NCBI GenBank assembly: GCA_964523575.1
Contig: CAZGAV010000008.1
Coordinates: forward strand, 8,626 to 72,625
Direction of reading: 5' to 3'
Source: DAOUTW01 sp964523575
GTDB taxonomy: Bacteria; Zixibacteria; MSB-5A5; GN15; JAAZOE01
DNA length: 64,000 nucleotides
The notes under the pieces: generated by a model
What the model was told of the DNA's origin: nothing
The model's input: the letters and a program-made list of their open reading frames with translations, nothing else
Database searches by the model: none
In this document: piece after piece, positions 24,930 to 32,634 of the stretch
Layout: each line of letters opens with the position of its first letter
Numbering within the stretch: position 1 is the first letter of the stretch
Program-made: the position numbers and the translations under genes

Positions 24930-26876
24930 TTACCATCCATAAGAATCCATCCGGTCGCGATCCCAGATACTTCGGGGCCGGCCGCGCAGGAAATCCTTGA
25001 TCCCGTCGATTATCCCCCGCGATATTTTCTTGCGGAATTTATCGGTTTTGAGCATCGCTTCCTGCTCCGGGATCATCATGAAAGCGCATTCCACCAAAAT
25101 CGCCGGATACTGGGTCGGACGGTCCACCGCCAGATTACCGTAATACCAGCCAAAATCATTCAATTTGATTTTGCGCGACAGGGCCCTTTGCACCGCCCGG
25201 GCCAGCGCCGCCGAATGAGGATTGTAATAAAAAGTCGAAACGCCATTATTGGCAAAAGGGTTGGACCCGTCAGGCAGGGCGTTGTTATGAATGGAAATGA
25301 AAATATCGGCCTTGTCCCGCACCGCGATTTTGGGCCGCTCGTATAAGGGCAAAGTGGTATCGGATGATCTGGTCAGGATCACCTCCGCGCCTTCATGTTC
25401 CAGGTCTCTTTTCAACCGCAGGGCGATCTTGAGATTGGCCTCTTTTTCGGTCAGGCCGGTCGGGCCGACCGCCCCCGGATCGGGACCATGACCGGGATCG
25501 ATCACGAATCGAAAATCGGATATATCGTTTTTCTTCTTCGGAAATTTCTTAAGGTCGAAATGAAATTCCTTCTCGACATAATAAGCGTCATAACCCCAAA
25601 TGCGCGCTTCGGTCAAAAATATCTCCAATCCATAAACGCCCGGTTCCGGCTGGAACCAGACAATATGATCGATCAGCGCGTCAGAGTTATCATAGCGAAT
25701 CCAGTCGGTGTCGGAATCGGCACCGTAAAGGAACAAGGTGATCGAATGCTCATCGATATCTTCCACAACCCGGAAAGGATGTCGCGCCGACGTCGCAACG
25801 ATCACCGCCACCTTATCGGGATAATTCACCGTCGTCAGGCGGCTGATATAGGAATTATCCGGCGGCGTCCCCTCCGGCAGGATCACAGCCGCCGTATCCG
25901 GTATCCAGCCGTATTGATAATCCGATAATTTCAGCTTAATCCATTTATCTGCCAGTCCGGCAATTTCGGCCCTGATTCCGGCCGGTTGAAAAATGCACAG
26001 ATAACCCTTACCCGGCCCGGTCCGGATAACCGTCAGGCTGTCGATCAATTCCGCCATCATCGGCGGGTTCTGATTCAGGATTCGAATCGGTGTCTTCGAG
26101 GTGTCAATTTTGAGCGCCGGCAAAGAACCGAGGTCATGAATCGCCAGCGGTGTTGTTTTCAGTTCGGAGGCGTACCGAATCAGCCAGGTCATCTGCATAA
26201 ACGACGGCGGATAAATGCCATAAATCAATCGCAGGCTATCGTCCTTGATATCGGGAACAATCAGCGACCCGCGATAAATTCCCCTGATCAGCAACGAGTC
26301 CGGGGTGGGCGAAATAGCTTCGTCACCTCTTTCGAAGACCGATTCGCCGCGATAATAATTCTGCGGCGGCATTTCAATCATGGGAATCGTATCTCCGGTG
26401 TTGGCGATGACACAGAAGGCGTTGCAGTAAGGTGTCGCGGCAAACGATATTTCGACCGCATCCCCCGACCTGACCCAGAGCGGTCCGGCCGGTTTGAACG
26501 ATCCGGGAACGAAATACAGACTGTCATAGGAATATCGAGGCAGGACTGGCAGATTGACCGTCACTGTCAGCGTATCAGTAAGACCGCCCTTTTCGGCCTG
26601 CAAAAAGAAATCGAACGGCCCCGGATTCACCGGCAAAAATGCCAGCCAGCCGCCGTCCTTGTGAACCTTGACCAACTGGCCGTTAATGACCAGGTTCGAA
26701 CCGGGCGTCACCGAACCGAAAATAAAATTGGAATCGACCGCCGCAATATTCTGATTCGGCTTGGGATAGACCACCTTCAGGTTCAACGGCCCCGCCGGAG
26801 CCATAGAACTCAGGAGAAGAATCAAAGCTATGCTGTAGGCGACTCTACGCAAAGACCACCCCGTGTCCGAATTCAT
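24930..26876 (-). CDS. N-acetylmuramoyl-L-alanine amidase (amidase_3) with long N-terminal extension
   Basis: The start at 26876 has an AGGA Shine-Dalgarno and leads into a signal peptide (SLRRVAYSIALILLLSSMAPAGP). The protein is 648 residues (657 from an alternative ATG at 26903). The C-terminal ~220 residues are an amidase_3 catalytic domain. Zinc ligands are visible as DPGHG, the Glu in GLTEKEANLK and the His in SIHNNA, with the catalytic Glu in LVECAFM. It cleaves the bond between MurNAc and the stem peptide in the periplasm. The N-terminal ~430 residues look like beta-rich wall-binding or SH3-like modules (an RTGPGKGYLCIFQPAG segment). Its start lies inside the end of the epimerase gene, so the trio is one transcript. 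Confidence 0.92.
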   Translation of the reverse strand: MNSDTGWSLRRVAYSIALILLLSSMAPAGPLNLKVVYPKPNQNIAAVDSNFIFGSVTPGSNLVINGQLVKVHKDGGWLAFLPVNPGPFDFFLQAEKGGLTDTLTVTVNLPVLPRYSYDSLYFVPGSFKPAGPLWVRSGDAVEISFAATPYCNAFCVIANTGDTIPMIEMPPQNYYRGESVFERGDEAISPTPDSLLIRGIYRGSLIVPDIKDDSLRLIYGIYPPSFMQMTWLIRYASELKTTPLAIHDLGSLPALKIDTSKTPIRILNQNPPMMAELIDSLTVIRTGPGKGYLCIFQPAGIRAEIAGLADKWIKLKLSDYQYGWIPDTAAVILPEGTPPDNSYISRLTTVNYPDKVAVIVATSARHPFRVVEDIDEHSITLFLYGADSDTDWIRYDNSDALIDHIVWFQPEPGVYGLEIFLTEARIWGYDAYYVEKEFHFDLKKFPKKKNDISDFRFVIDPGHGPDPGAVGPTGLTEKEANLKIALRLKRDLEHEGAEVILTRSSDTTLPLYERPKIAVRDKADIFISIHNNALPDGSNPFANNGVSTFYYNPHSAALARAVQRALSRKIKLNDFGWYYGNLAVDRPTQYPAILVECAFMMIPEQEAMLKTDKFRKKISRGIIDGIKDFLRGRPRSIWDRDRMDSYGW

Positions 26877-27846
26877 TGGCAATCCTGATCTTCCCCTTGT
26901 CATAGGTCAATCCCGAAAAGGGGTCGTTTTCGACCAGGAGCCGCCCGTCGAGATCGAGATAATCGGCCAGAGCCGACAGGTGCCAGGCGGCGGCGATCCC
27001 GACCGATGATTCGATCATGCATCCCAGCATGACTTTCAATCCCAAAGAGCGGGCTGTCCGGATCGCTTCGATGGCCGTTTCCAGACGGCCCGATTTCTGT
27101 ATCTTTATATTGACTCCGTCGACATATTCGGCCACTCTCTTGACGTCCTCCGCAGAAACCACCGACTCATCCATAAAAAGCGGTATCCCCGTTTTTTCGC
27201 GCAGACGCTTCCAGCTATCGACCGCTTCCGGCGCGAAAGGCTGTTCGATCAACTCGACCCGGTGCCGGTCCACCGCCGACACGACCCGCATAGCGTCATC
27301 ATAATTCCAACTGCCGTTGGCGTCGATCCGGAAATGAGCTTCGGCGCTGGCATTCATGATGGCAATCATGGCCCGATTGCGGCTGTCGCCATGATCCATC
27401 TTGACCTTGATATGGCTGAAACCAAGTTCCAGTTGTTCGGCCAACGATTCCCGGTCACCGACCGAAATCGTGATCGAAGTCGGCATTGTTTGGGGGACGT
27501 CGAGGCCCAGATTTTTATAAAGCGGCAGGCCTTTCCGTTTTGAATCCAGATCATGCCAGGCGGTCGAAAGGGCGCACATCGCCGGCGCGCATAAGGTGTT
27601 TCCCAATGATTCGATCGCGCCCGTGATTTCAGGGGCGTCGAATTTCGATAAAAGTCCTACGGCCATACCGAGATGTTGATCGATTTCATCCGGCGTCACC
27701 CCATAATGAATCGAGCCCGAGGCTTCCCCCAGTCCCAGCCCGTCCATGACCAGGACAAAATTCCGTTTGCGGCTTTCATGGCCGCCGGCGATGATGAAAT
27801 CGCGTTTGAGCCGAAGCTCTATGGCCCGCACCTCGGCCCGCATCAC
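26845..27846 (-). CDS. Dipeptide epimerase (L-Ala-D/L-Glu epimerase), enolase superfamily
   Basis: 333 residues. The muconate-lactonizing-type barrel shows the catalytic KxK (IKVKMDHGD), metal ligands Asp in FRIDANGSW, Glu in ELIEQPF and Asp in FMDES, and the second catalytic Lys in VNIKIQKSG. A GCMIESS loop and DLDG near the C-terminus match AE epimerases. It converts L-Ala-D-Glu from peptidoglycan stems to L-Ala-L-Glu for peptidase degradation. It starts 4 nt inside the end of the NlpC/P60 gene and overlaps the amidase start, a tight peptidoglycan-recycling operon similar in logic to Bacillus ykfB-ykfC. Confidence 0.92.
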   Translation of the reverse strand: MMRAEVRAIELRLKRDFIIAGGHESRKRNFVLVMDGLGLGEASGSIHYGVTPDEIDQHLGMAVGLLSKFDAPEITGAIESLGNTLCAPAMCALSTAWHDLDSKRKGLPLYKNLGLDVPQTMPTSITISVGDRESLAEQLELGFSHIKVKMDHGDSRNRAMIAIMNASAEAHFRIDANGSWNYDDAMRVVSAVDRHRVELIEQPFAPEAVDSWKRLREKTGIPLFMDESVVSAEDVKRVAEYVDGVNIKIQKSGRLETAIEAIRTARSLGLKVMLGCMIESSVGIAAAWHLSALADYLDLDGRLLVENDPFSGLTYDKGKIRIANEFGHGVVFA

Positions 27847-28637
27847 AGCACCCGTCGAGCCAGAAGGTAATTGCGGTCGAGATCGGCGCGATAGTTGACG
27901 GCTTTGGGATTCAGGGAATCGAATGAAACCATGCCCCGGCCGGCCGAGGCGTGCAGGATTTCAGTTCCGCCGCAAGAAATCGCCACATGCCCCGGAAAGA
28001 ATAGCAGATCGCCGGGGCGAAGATCGGCGCGCGCCACCTCCAAGCCGACCTCGCGTTGTTTCTTGCTGTCCCGGGGCAATTTTATTCCATGGAAGCCATA
28101 AACGATCTGCACCAGCCCGCTGCAATCATACCCGTTGGGAGTGAGTCCGCCCCAAAGGTAGTGCACGCCCAGAAAACGGGCCGCCGTCAACACCAGTCTC
28201 TTTCCGGTTACGATGGATTTATTTTTGCCGGCTATAGGTTGCAGATTATTCTTGCCGATCGGCGCCCGGACATGGCCCGGCGGCAGTTCAAAATGAATCC
28301 GGCCCCGATGCTTTCTGATAACCAGCTCGGTTCCGAAAAACAGCCGAAACGGGTAGGCCGGGACCCCGAGACCACTCTTGATCAAAACCGTTTCGGCCTT
28401 GACTTTTCGCTTCGGCCGGCTAATATATTTGTCCCAGATATCTTTGGGCACCTGATAAATATGTCCGGTTCGGCACCAGCCGGAATACTTGTCGGTCAGG
28501 GTCACGCGCGAGAATTTATTGCGCTTTCCGCCTATTTCGACCGCCATTCCGAAAAGTAATTGACTGCGCCGTTCCGAAGTCGATTCCGGCTCTGCCCGGA
28601 GATCGGTGACGGGAACATTGATTATTCCATACTGCAC
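27843..28637 (-). CDS. NlpC/P60 family gamma-D-glutamyl peptidase with SH3 domains
   Basis: 264 residues. The N-terminal ~150 residues are bacterial SH3-like repeats (DLRAEPESTSERRSQLLFG, WCRTGHIYQVP). The C-terminal papain-like NlpC/P60 domain has the catalytic Cys in GYDCSGLVQ, the His in PGHVAISCGG and the third polar residue in EILHASAGRG. YkfC-type members cut the D-Glu to DAP bond, releasing L-Ala-D-Glu, the substrate of the next gene. No obvious signal peptide is present, consistent with cytoplasmic recycling. The gene opens the recycling operon after the aminotransferase terminator. Confidence 0.92.
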   Translation of the reverse strand: MQYGIINVPVTDLRAEPESTSERRSQLLFGMAVEIGGKRNKFSRVTLTDKYSGWCRTGHIYQVPKDIWDKYISRPKRKVKAETVLIKSGLGVPAYPFRLFFGTELVIRKHRGRIHFELPPGHVRAPIGKNNLQPIAGKNKSIVTGKRLVLTAARFLGVHYLWGGLTPNGYDCSGLVQIVYGFHGIKLPRDSKKQREVGLEVARADLRPGDLLFFPGHVAISCGGTEILHASAGRGMVSFDSLNPKAVNYRADLDRNYLLARRVL

Positions 28638-28700
28638 ATTTAATCAATATCGATTCGCGTCCCGGGCCGCAATTAAAAACTGAACGATGAAGGATGGGTC

Positions 28701-28730
28701 AAAAAAAAAGGGCGCCTCGATGAGACGCCC
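28701..28730 (-). terminator. Rho-independent terminator after aminotransferase
   Basis: On the minus strand, the 9-bp stem GGGCGTCTC / GAGGCGCCC (one G-U) with a 3-nt ATC loop is followed by nine U, encoded by the A-tract 28701-28709. It separates the aminotransferase-tkt unit from the NlpC/P60 operon. Confidence 0.95.
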
Positions 28731-28751
28731 TCAATGCATTCATATCGCGAA

Positions 28752-29936
28752 TTACTTGACCCCTTCTTTGATCAAAGCCGGCATCGCCTTCTTCATGCGG
28801 TCGATGGCCATCCCGATATTTTCGATGGAATTGGCGTACGAAAACCTCAGGTAACCCTGGCCATAATCGCCGAAAGCCGTCCCTGACAATCCGGCCACGC
28901 CCAGTTCGGTCAGGAGGTAATCGGCCAATTCGCGCGAATCCCAGCCGGTGCCGGTGATATTGGGCCAGACATAAAAGGCTCCCGGCGGTTTCAGGCAGGT
29001 AAAGCCCTCGATCGAATTCATACCATCCACGATGAATTCCCGCCGTCTCTTGAATTCCGCGATCATTTTCGCCGGCGCTTCCTGAGGCCCCAGAAGCGCT
29101 TCGGGCAGGGCTTTTTGGGCGAAGGAAGTTGCGCAGGAAGTGATATTAGTCTGCATTCGCACTACCCCGGCGGCGACTTCTTTGGGCAGTAACCCCCACC
29201 CCAGCCGCCAGCCGCACATGGCGTACACTTTCGACATCCCGTCTAAAACCATCACCCGATCCATTTTCTTGTCGAGCTGAGCAACTGACATATATTCGGT
29301 GTCATAGATGATCCGGGAGTAGATTTCATCGGTCATAATCATGAAATCATGGTCGCAGGCCAGCTTGTAAATCCGCTCCAGATCATCGGGCGTCAGCACC
29401 GAACAGGTCGGATTCTGCGGCGAATTGATAATTAAAAGCCGGGTACGGGAAGTTATCAGGCTTTCCAGTTCGTCCACGTCGAGACGGAATTCGTTCTCTT
29501 CGCGAAGAGGAATCGGCACCTTGGCGGCCCCGCTGAAATCGATCACCGATTTATAAATCGGATAACCGGGATCGGGATAAATGACCTCATCCCCGCTCTG
29601 GGCCAGCATCATGATCACCGCATACATGACTTCTTTACTGCCGGGCGTGATGACCACCTGATCGGGATCATACCGCACCCCGCGAAGCCGGTAAAAATAT
29701 TCGGACACCGCCTCGCGGGCTTCAAGCATCCCGATCGGAGCTGTATAATGCGTATATCCGTCATTGATGGCCTTGATGGCGGCGTCGCTGATATTGCGGG
29801 GCGTATCGAAATCAGGCTCGCCGATTTGCAAATGAATGACCTTGATCCCTTTTTCCCGCTCCAGCTTTTCAGCCCGGGCCAGCGTCTCGAAAGCCGATTC
29901 CGTACCCAGGCGCGACATTCGTTTGGCGAATTTCAT
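28752..29936 (-). CDS. Class I/II pyridoxal-phosphate aminotransferase (aspartate aminotransferase-like)
   Basis: 394 residues of fold type I. Key residues: the Lys in LDGMSKVYAMCGWRLGW binds PLP, with an INSPQNPTCSV Asn, an MTDEIYSR Asp/Tyr pair and a C-terminal LRFSYANS Arg for the substrate carboxylate. The overall pattern fits subgroup I-gamma aspartate/aromatic or prephenate aminotransferases. The exact amino donor is not determined by sequence alone. It starts 22 nt after transketolase and ends at a strong terminator. The tkt neighbour supplies erythrose-4-phosphate to the shikimate pathway, which would fit an aromatic transaminase, but that link is inference. Confidence 0.88.
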   Translation of the reverse strand: MKFAKRMSRLGTESAFETLARAEKLEREKGIKVIHLQIGEPDFDTPRNISDAAIKAINDGYTHYTAPIGMLEAREAVSEYFYRLRGVRYDPDQVVITPGSKEVMYAVIMMLAQSGDEVIYPDPGYPIYKSVIDFSGAAKVPIPLREENEFRLDVDELESLITSRTRLLIINSPQNPTCSVLTPDDLERIYKLACDHDFMIMTDEIYSRIIYDTEYMSVAQLDKKMDRVMVLDGMSKVYAMCGWRLGWGLLPKEVAAGVVRMQTNITSCATSFAQKALPEALLGPQEAPAKMIAEFKRRREFIVDGMNSIEGFTCLKPPGAFYVWPNITGTGWDSRELADYLLTELGVAGLSGTAFGDYGQGYLRFSYANSIENIGMAIDRMKKAMPALIKEGVK

Positions 29937-29958
29937 ATCCTCTACCCCTTGCAGGAGG

Positions 29959-31971
29959 TTATTTATTCTTGAGAAGTTTCACGGCCCGCTCGGCGATATG
30001 TTCCGCCGACAGACCGAATTCCTTAATCAATTGCCACGGCTTGCCCGATTCGCCGAAACGATCGTCAACACCGAGCATATCGAACAAAATCTTCTTTCCG
30101 GCCAGTTCCGGACGGCCCAGTATCGTCGAGGCGATCCAATTGCCGAATCCGCCGACCTGGTGTTCCTCGCAAGTCAGCACCGCGCCGGTTTCACTCGCCG
30201 CCCTGACAACCGCCTCGCGATCCAGCGGCTTGACGGTATGAACATTGACCACTCGGGTTTCGATACCGTAATCCTGTTTTAATATCCACGCCGCCCGACA
30301 GGCCTCGGCCGTTTCCGGTCCGCAGGCGATCAGGGCGATATCCTCGTTCTCATTCTTATAATCCGGGGCCAGAGCGATATCGAAGGCGTCGATGAATTTC
30401 TCTTTCTCTCCGCGAAAACGATACACGTTGGCCACGCCAAATTTGAAAGGCGAATCGTCACGGGTGATGATCGGCGTCGCCTCGCGCGCGAAACGGATAT
30501 ACTTGGGTCCGACGATTTCGAAAAGCATGGCCCTGGTCATTTTCTTGACCTCCAGCGAATCGCAGGGCGCGGCCACATGCATATTAGGCAGGCCGCAAAT
30601 CTGAAATAATGATTCCAACTCCTGATGCGTCGCCCCATCCGGACCGACCGAAACGCCGCCATGAGCGCCGACGATGAGGACATTGAAATCGCCATAGCAG
30701 ACAGAAACCCGCAACTGATCCAAGTTGCGTGCCGATGCAAAGACGCCATAGGTACCGAAAACCGGGATCTTCCCTTCCTTGGCCAGCCCCGCCGCCACAG
30801 TCGTCCCGCCCTGCTCGGCCACGCCGACAGAGAACCAGCGGTTTAGCCGTTCCGGATGCTTCTTGTAAAATTGCGATATGGTAATCGAATCCGAAATATC
30901 GGCCCCGATGCAGACGATGCGTTCATCGTCGCCGTATTCCTCCAGCGCCCGGCCCAGCCCCTTCCGGGTCGGGTCCATATCGACCTTCATCGTCTCGCCG
31001 AGGTTCCACCAATAATCGCGCTTGAATCGAGGCATCTTGGCTGTCAGTTTTGTCTCCACCTCGGCCTGATAATCCGACACGATTTTCATAAATTTGCCGA
31101 CATCGAATGTCTCCGTCAGCCCCAGTTCAGCTAATGCCTTATCCAGTTCATCCCGTTTGGGCGGCTTGCCGTGCCAGCCGACGACGTCCTCCATAAAACT
31201 AACGCCCTTGCCCTTGACTGTACGGGCCATGATGCAGGTCGGCTGATCGGTGTCGTTGTTATAAGCCTGCTCCAGCGCCGGGACAATCTCTTCCATCCGA
31301 TGACCGTCAATCTCGATAACCCGCCAACCGAAGGCTTTATATTTATCCACCAGCGGTTCGAGACGCATCACGTCTTCGGTTTTGCCGTCGATCTGAAGCC
31401 GGTTGCGGTCGATGATCAGGATCAGGTTATTCAGCTTGAAATTCGAGGCCGCCATGGCCGCCTCCCACATGGAACCTTCCTGTTGTTCGCCGTCCGACGA
31501 GATGACAAAAGTGCGATAATCTTTCTTATTCAAACGCGCCGCCAAAGCGACGCCGACGGCTACGGAAAATCCCTGCCCCAACGATCCCGACGATATCTCC
31601 ACTCCGGGCAACTCGCGCCAGTGGGGATGACCCTGAAACGGCGCCCACAGGGCCCGCAATTTGGCCAGTTCCTCTTCCGGAAAATATCCCGACATCGCCA
31701 GCGATACATACAAGGCCGGGGCTTTATGGCCCGCCGACCAGACGATGCGGTCTCGGTCTTCCCATTGCGGATCCTGAGGATTGTGCTTGGCTATTTTCAG
31801 ATAAAGCGCCGCCAGTATATCCATCATCGACAAGGTGCCGCCTGAATGACCCGATCCGGCACAGCACAGCGAAACAAGATTCAAACCGCGCATATAATTG
31901 GCGCGCTCTTTCAGCTGTTCGATGGTAAAATTGGCGTCAATCCTCGCCGAATTGAATTCCACGGACCCCAT
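29959..31971 (-). CDS. tkt: Transketolase
   Basis: 670 residues, full-length single chain. It holds the TPP domain (residues ~1-300, GHKAPALYVSLA, ISSDGEQQEGSMWEA), the pyrimidine-binding domain (~345-510, VAEQGGTTVAAGLA) and the C-terminal domain. It transfers two-carbon units in the non-oxidative pentose phosphate pathway and makes erythrose-4-phosphate. A DXS identity is unlikely given the transketolase-type GSGHSGGTLSMMDILAALY start and its typical order. Some bacteria split this enzyme into two genes; here it is joined. It precedes the aminotransferase by 22 nt. Confidence 0.93.
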   Translation of the reverse strand: MGSVEFNSARIDANFTIEQLKERANYMRGLNLVSLCCAGSGHSGGTLSMMDILAALYLKIAKHNPQDPQWEDRDRIVWSAGHKAPALYVSLAMSGYFPEEELAKLRALWAPFQGHPHWRELPGVEISSGSLGQGFSVAVGVALAARLNKKDYRTFVISSDGEQQEGSMWEAAMAASNFKLNNLILIIDRNRLQIDGKTEDVMRLEPLVDKYKAFGWRVIEIDGHRMEEIVPALEQAYNNDTDQPTCIMARTVKGKGVSFMEDVVGWHGKPPKRDELDKALAELGLTETFDVGKFMKIVSDYQAEVETKLTAKMPRFKRDYWWNLGETMKVDMDPTRKGLGRALEEYGDDERIVCIGADISDSITISQFYKKHPERLNRWFSVGVAEQGGTTVAAGLAKEGKIPVFGTYGVFASARNLDQLRVSVCYGDFNVLIVGAHGGVSVGPDGATHQELESLFQICGLPNMHVAAPCDSLEVKKMTRAMLFEIVGPKYIRFAREATPIITRDDSPFKFGVANVYRFRGEKEKFIDAFDIALAPDYKNENEDIALIACGPETAEACRAAWILKQDYGIETRVVNVHTVKPLDREAVVRAASETGAVLTCEEHQVGGFGNWIASTILGRPELAGKKILFDMLGVDDRFGESGKPWQLIKEFGLSAEHIAERAVKLLKNK

Positions 31972-32037
31972 GCATCCTCCGGTTTGGAAAAGTAGGTAAC
32001 GATTTTTAGAAAAAGGTGTGGAATTTTCCCGGAGAAG

Positions 32038-32634
32038 TCAACCGATTTCTGTCACGATAAGCTTCCGATACAGCGTTTTCGCCTTTATTCGGAGACTGGT
32101 AAGGTCTTCATTGTTGGTAATGACGAAATCCGAACCCCGGCGCATTTGAGATAGCGGTAACTGCGACTGCATTCTTTGCCGAATTTCCTCCCGACTCAGG
32201 CCCGCGGCCAGAAGTCTCCGGATGCGGATTTGAGTATGGGCCGAGACCAGGACGGTATAATCCATATGGCTCTGATAATTCCAGTATATCAGCAAAGCGG
32301 CATCGACGACCGCATGCTGTCCGCTTCGGCGAGCCGCCTCCAGACGTCGATCCAACTCGGCCAGAAGAGGCGGATGAACGATGGCATTCAACATCTCCGT
32401 GTTTTGTTTGGTGGAGAAAGCCACCCGCCCCAGATAACGGCGATCGAGTTTGCCCTGCGGTGTAAGTATCGTCTTTCCGAATTCGAGCGTCAACCGATGC
32501 AAGACCGCGGCGTCGTTTTCGACCACTTCCCTGCCGATCCGGTCACAGTCGATCAACTCCGCCCCCAATTGCGCAAAAACGGCCGCCGCTTCCGATTTGC
32601 CCGAACCGATCAAACCGGTGACGCCGATAATCAT
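32038..32634 (-). CDS. coaE: Dephospho-CoA kinase
   Basis: 198 residues. P-loop GLIGSGKS near residue 7, a DCDRIGREVVE segment and a RIRRLLAAGLS lid region are typical of CoaE. It phosphorylates dephospho-CoA in the last step of CoA synthesis. Its start overlaps the polA stop by one base; the polA-coaE pairing is common in bacteria. Confidence 0.96.
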   Translation of the reverse strand: MIIGVTGLIGSGKSEAAAVFAQLGAELIDCDRIGREVVENDAAVLHRLTLEFGKTILTPQGKLDRRYLGRVAFSTKQNTEMLNAIVHPPLLAELDRRLEAARRSGQHAVVDAALLIYWNYQSHMDYTVLVSAHTQIRIRRLLAAGLSREEIRQRMQSQLPLSQMRRGSDFVITNNEDLTSLRIKAKTLYRKLIVTEIG

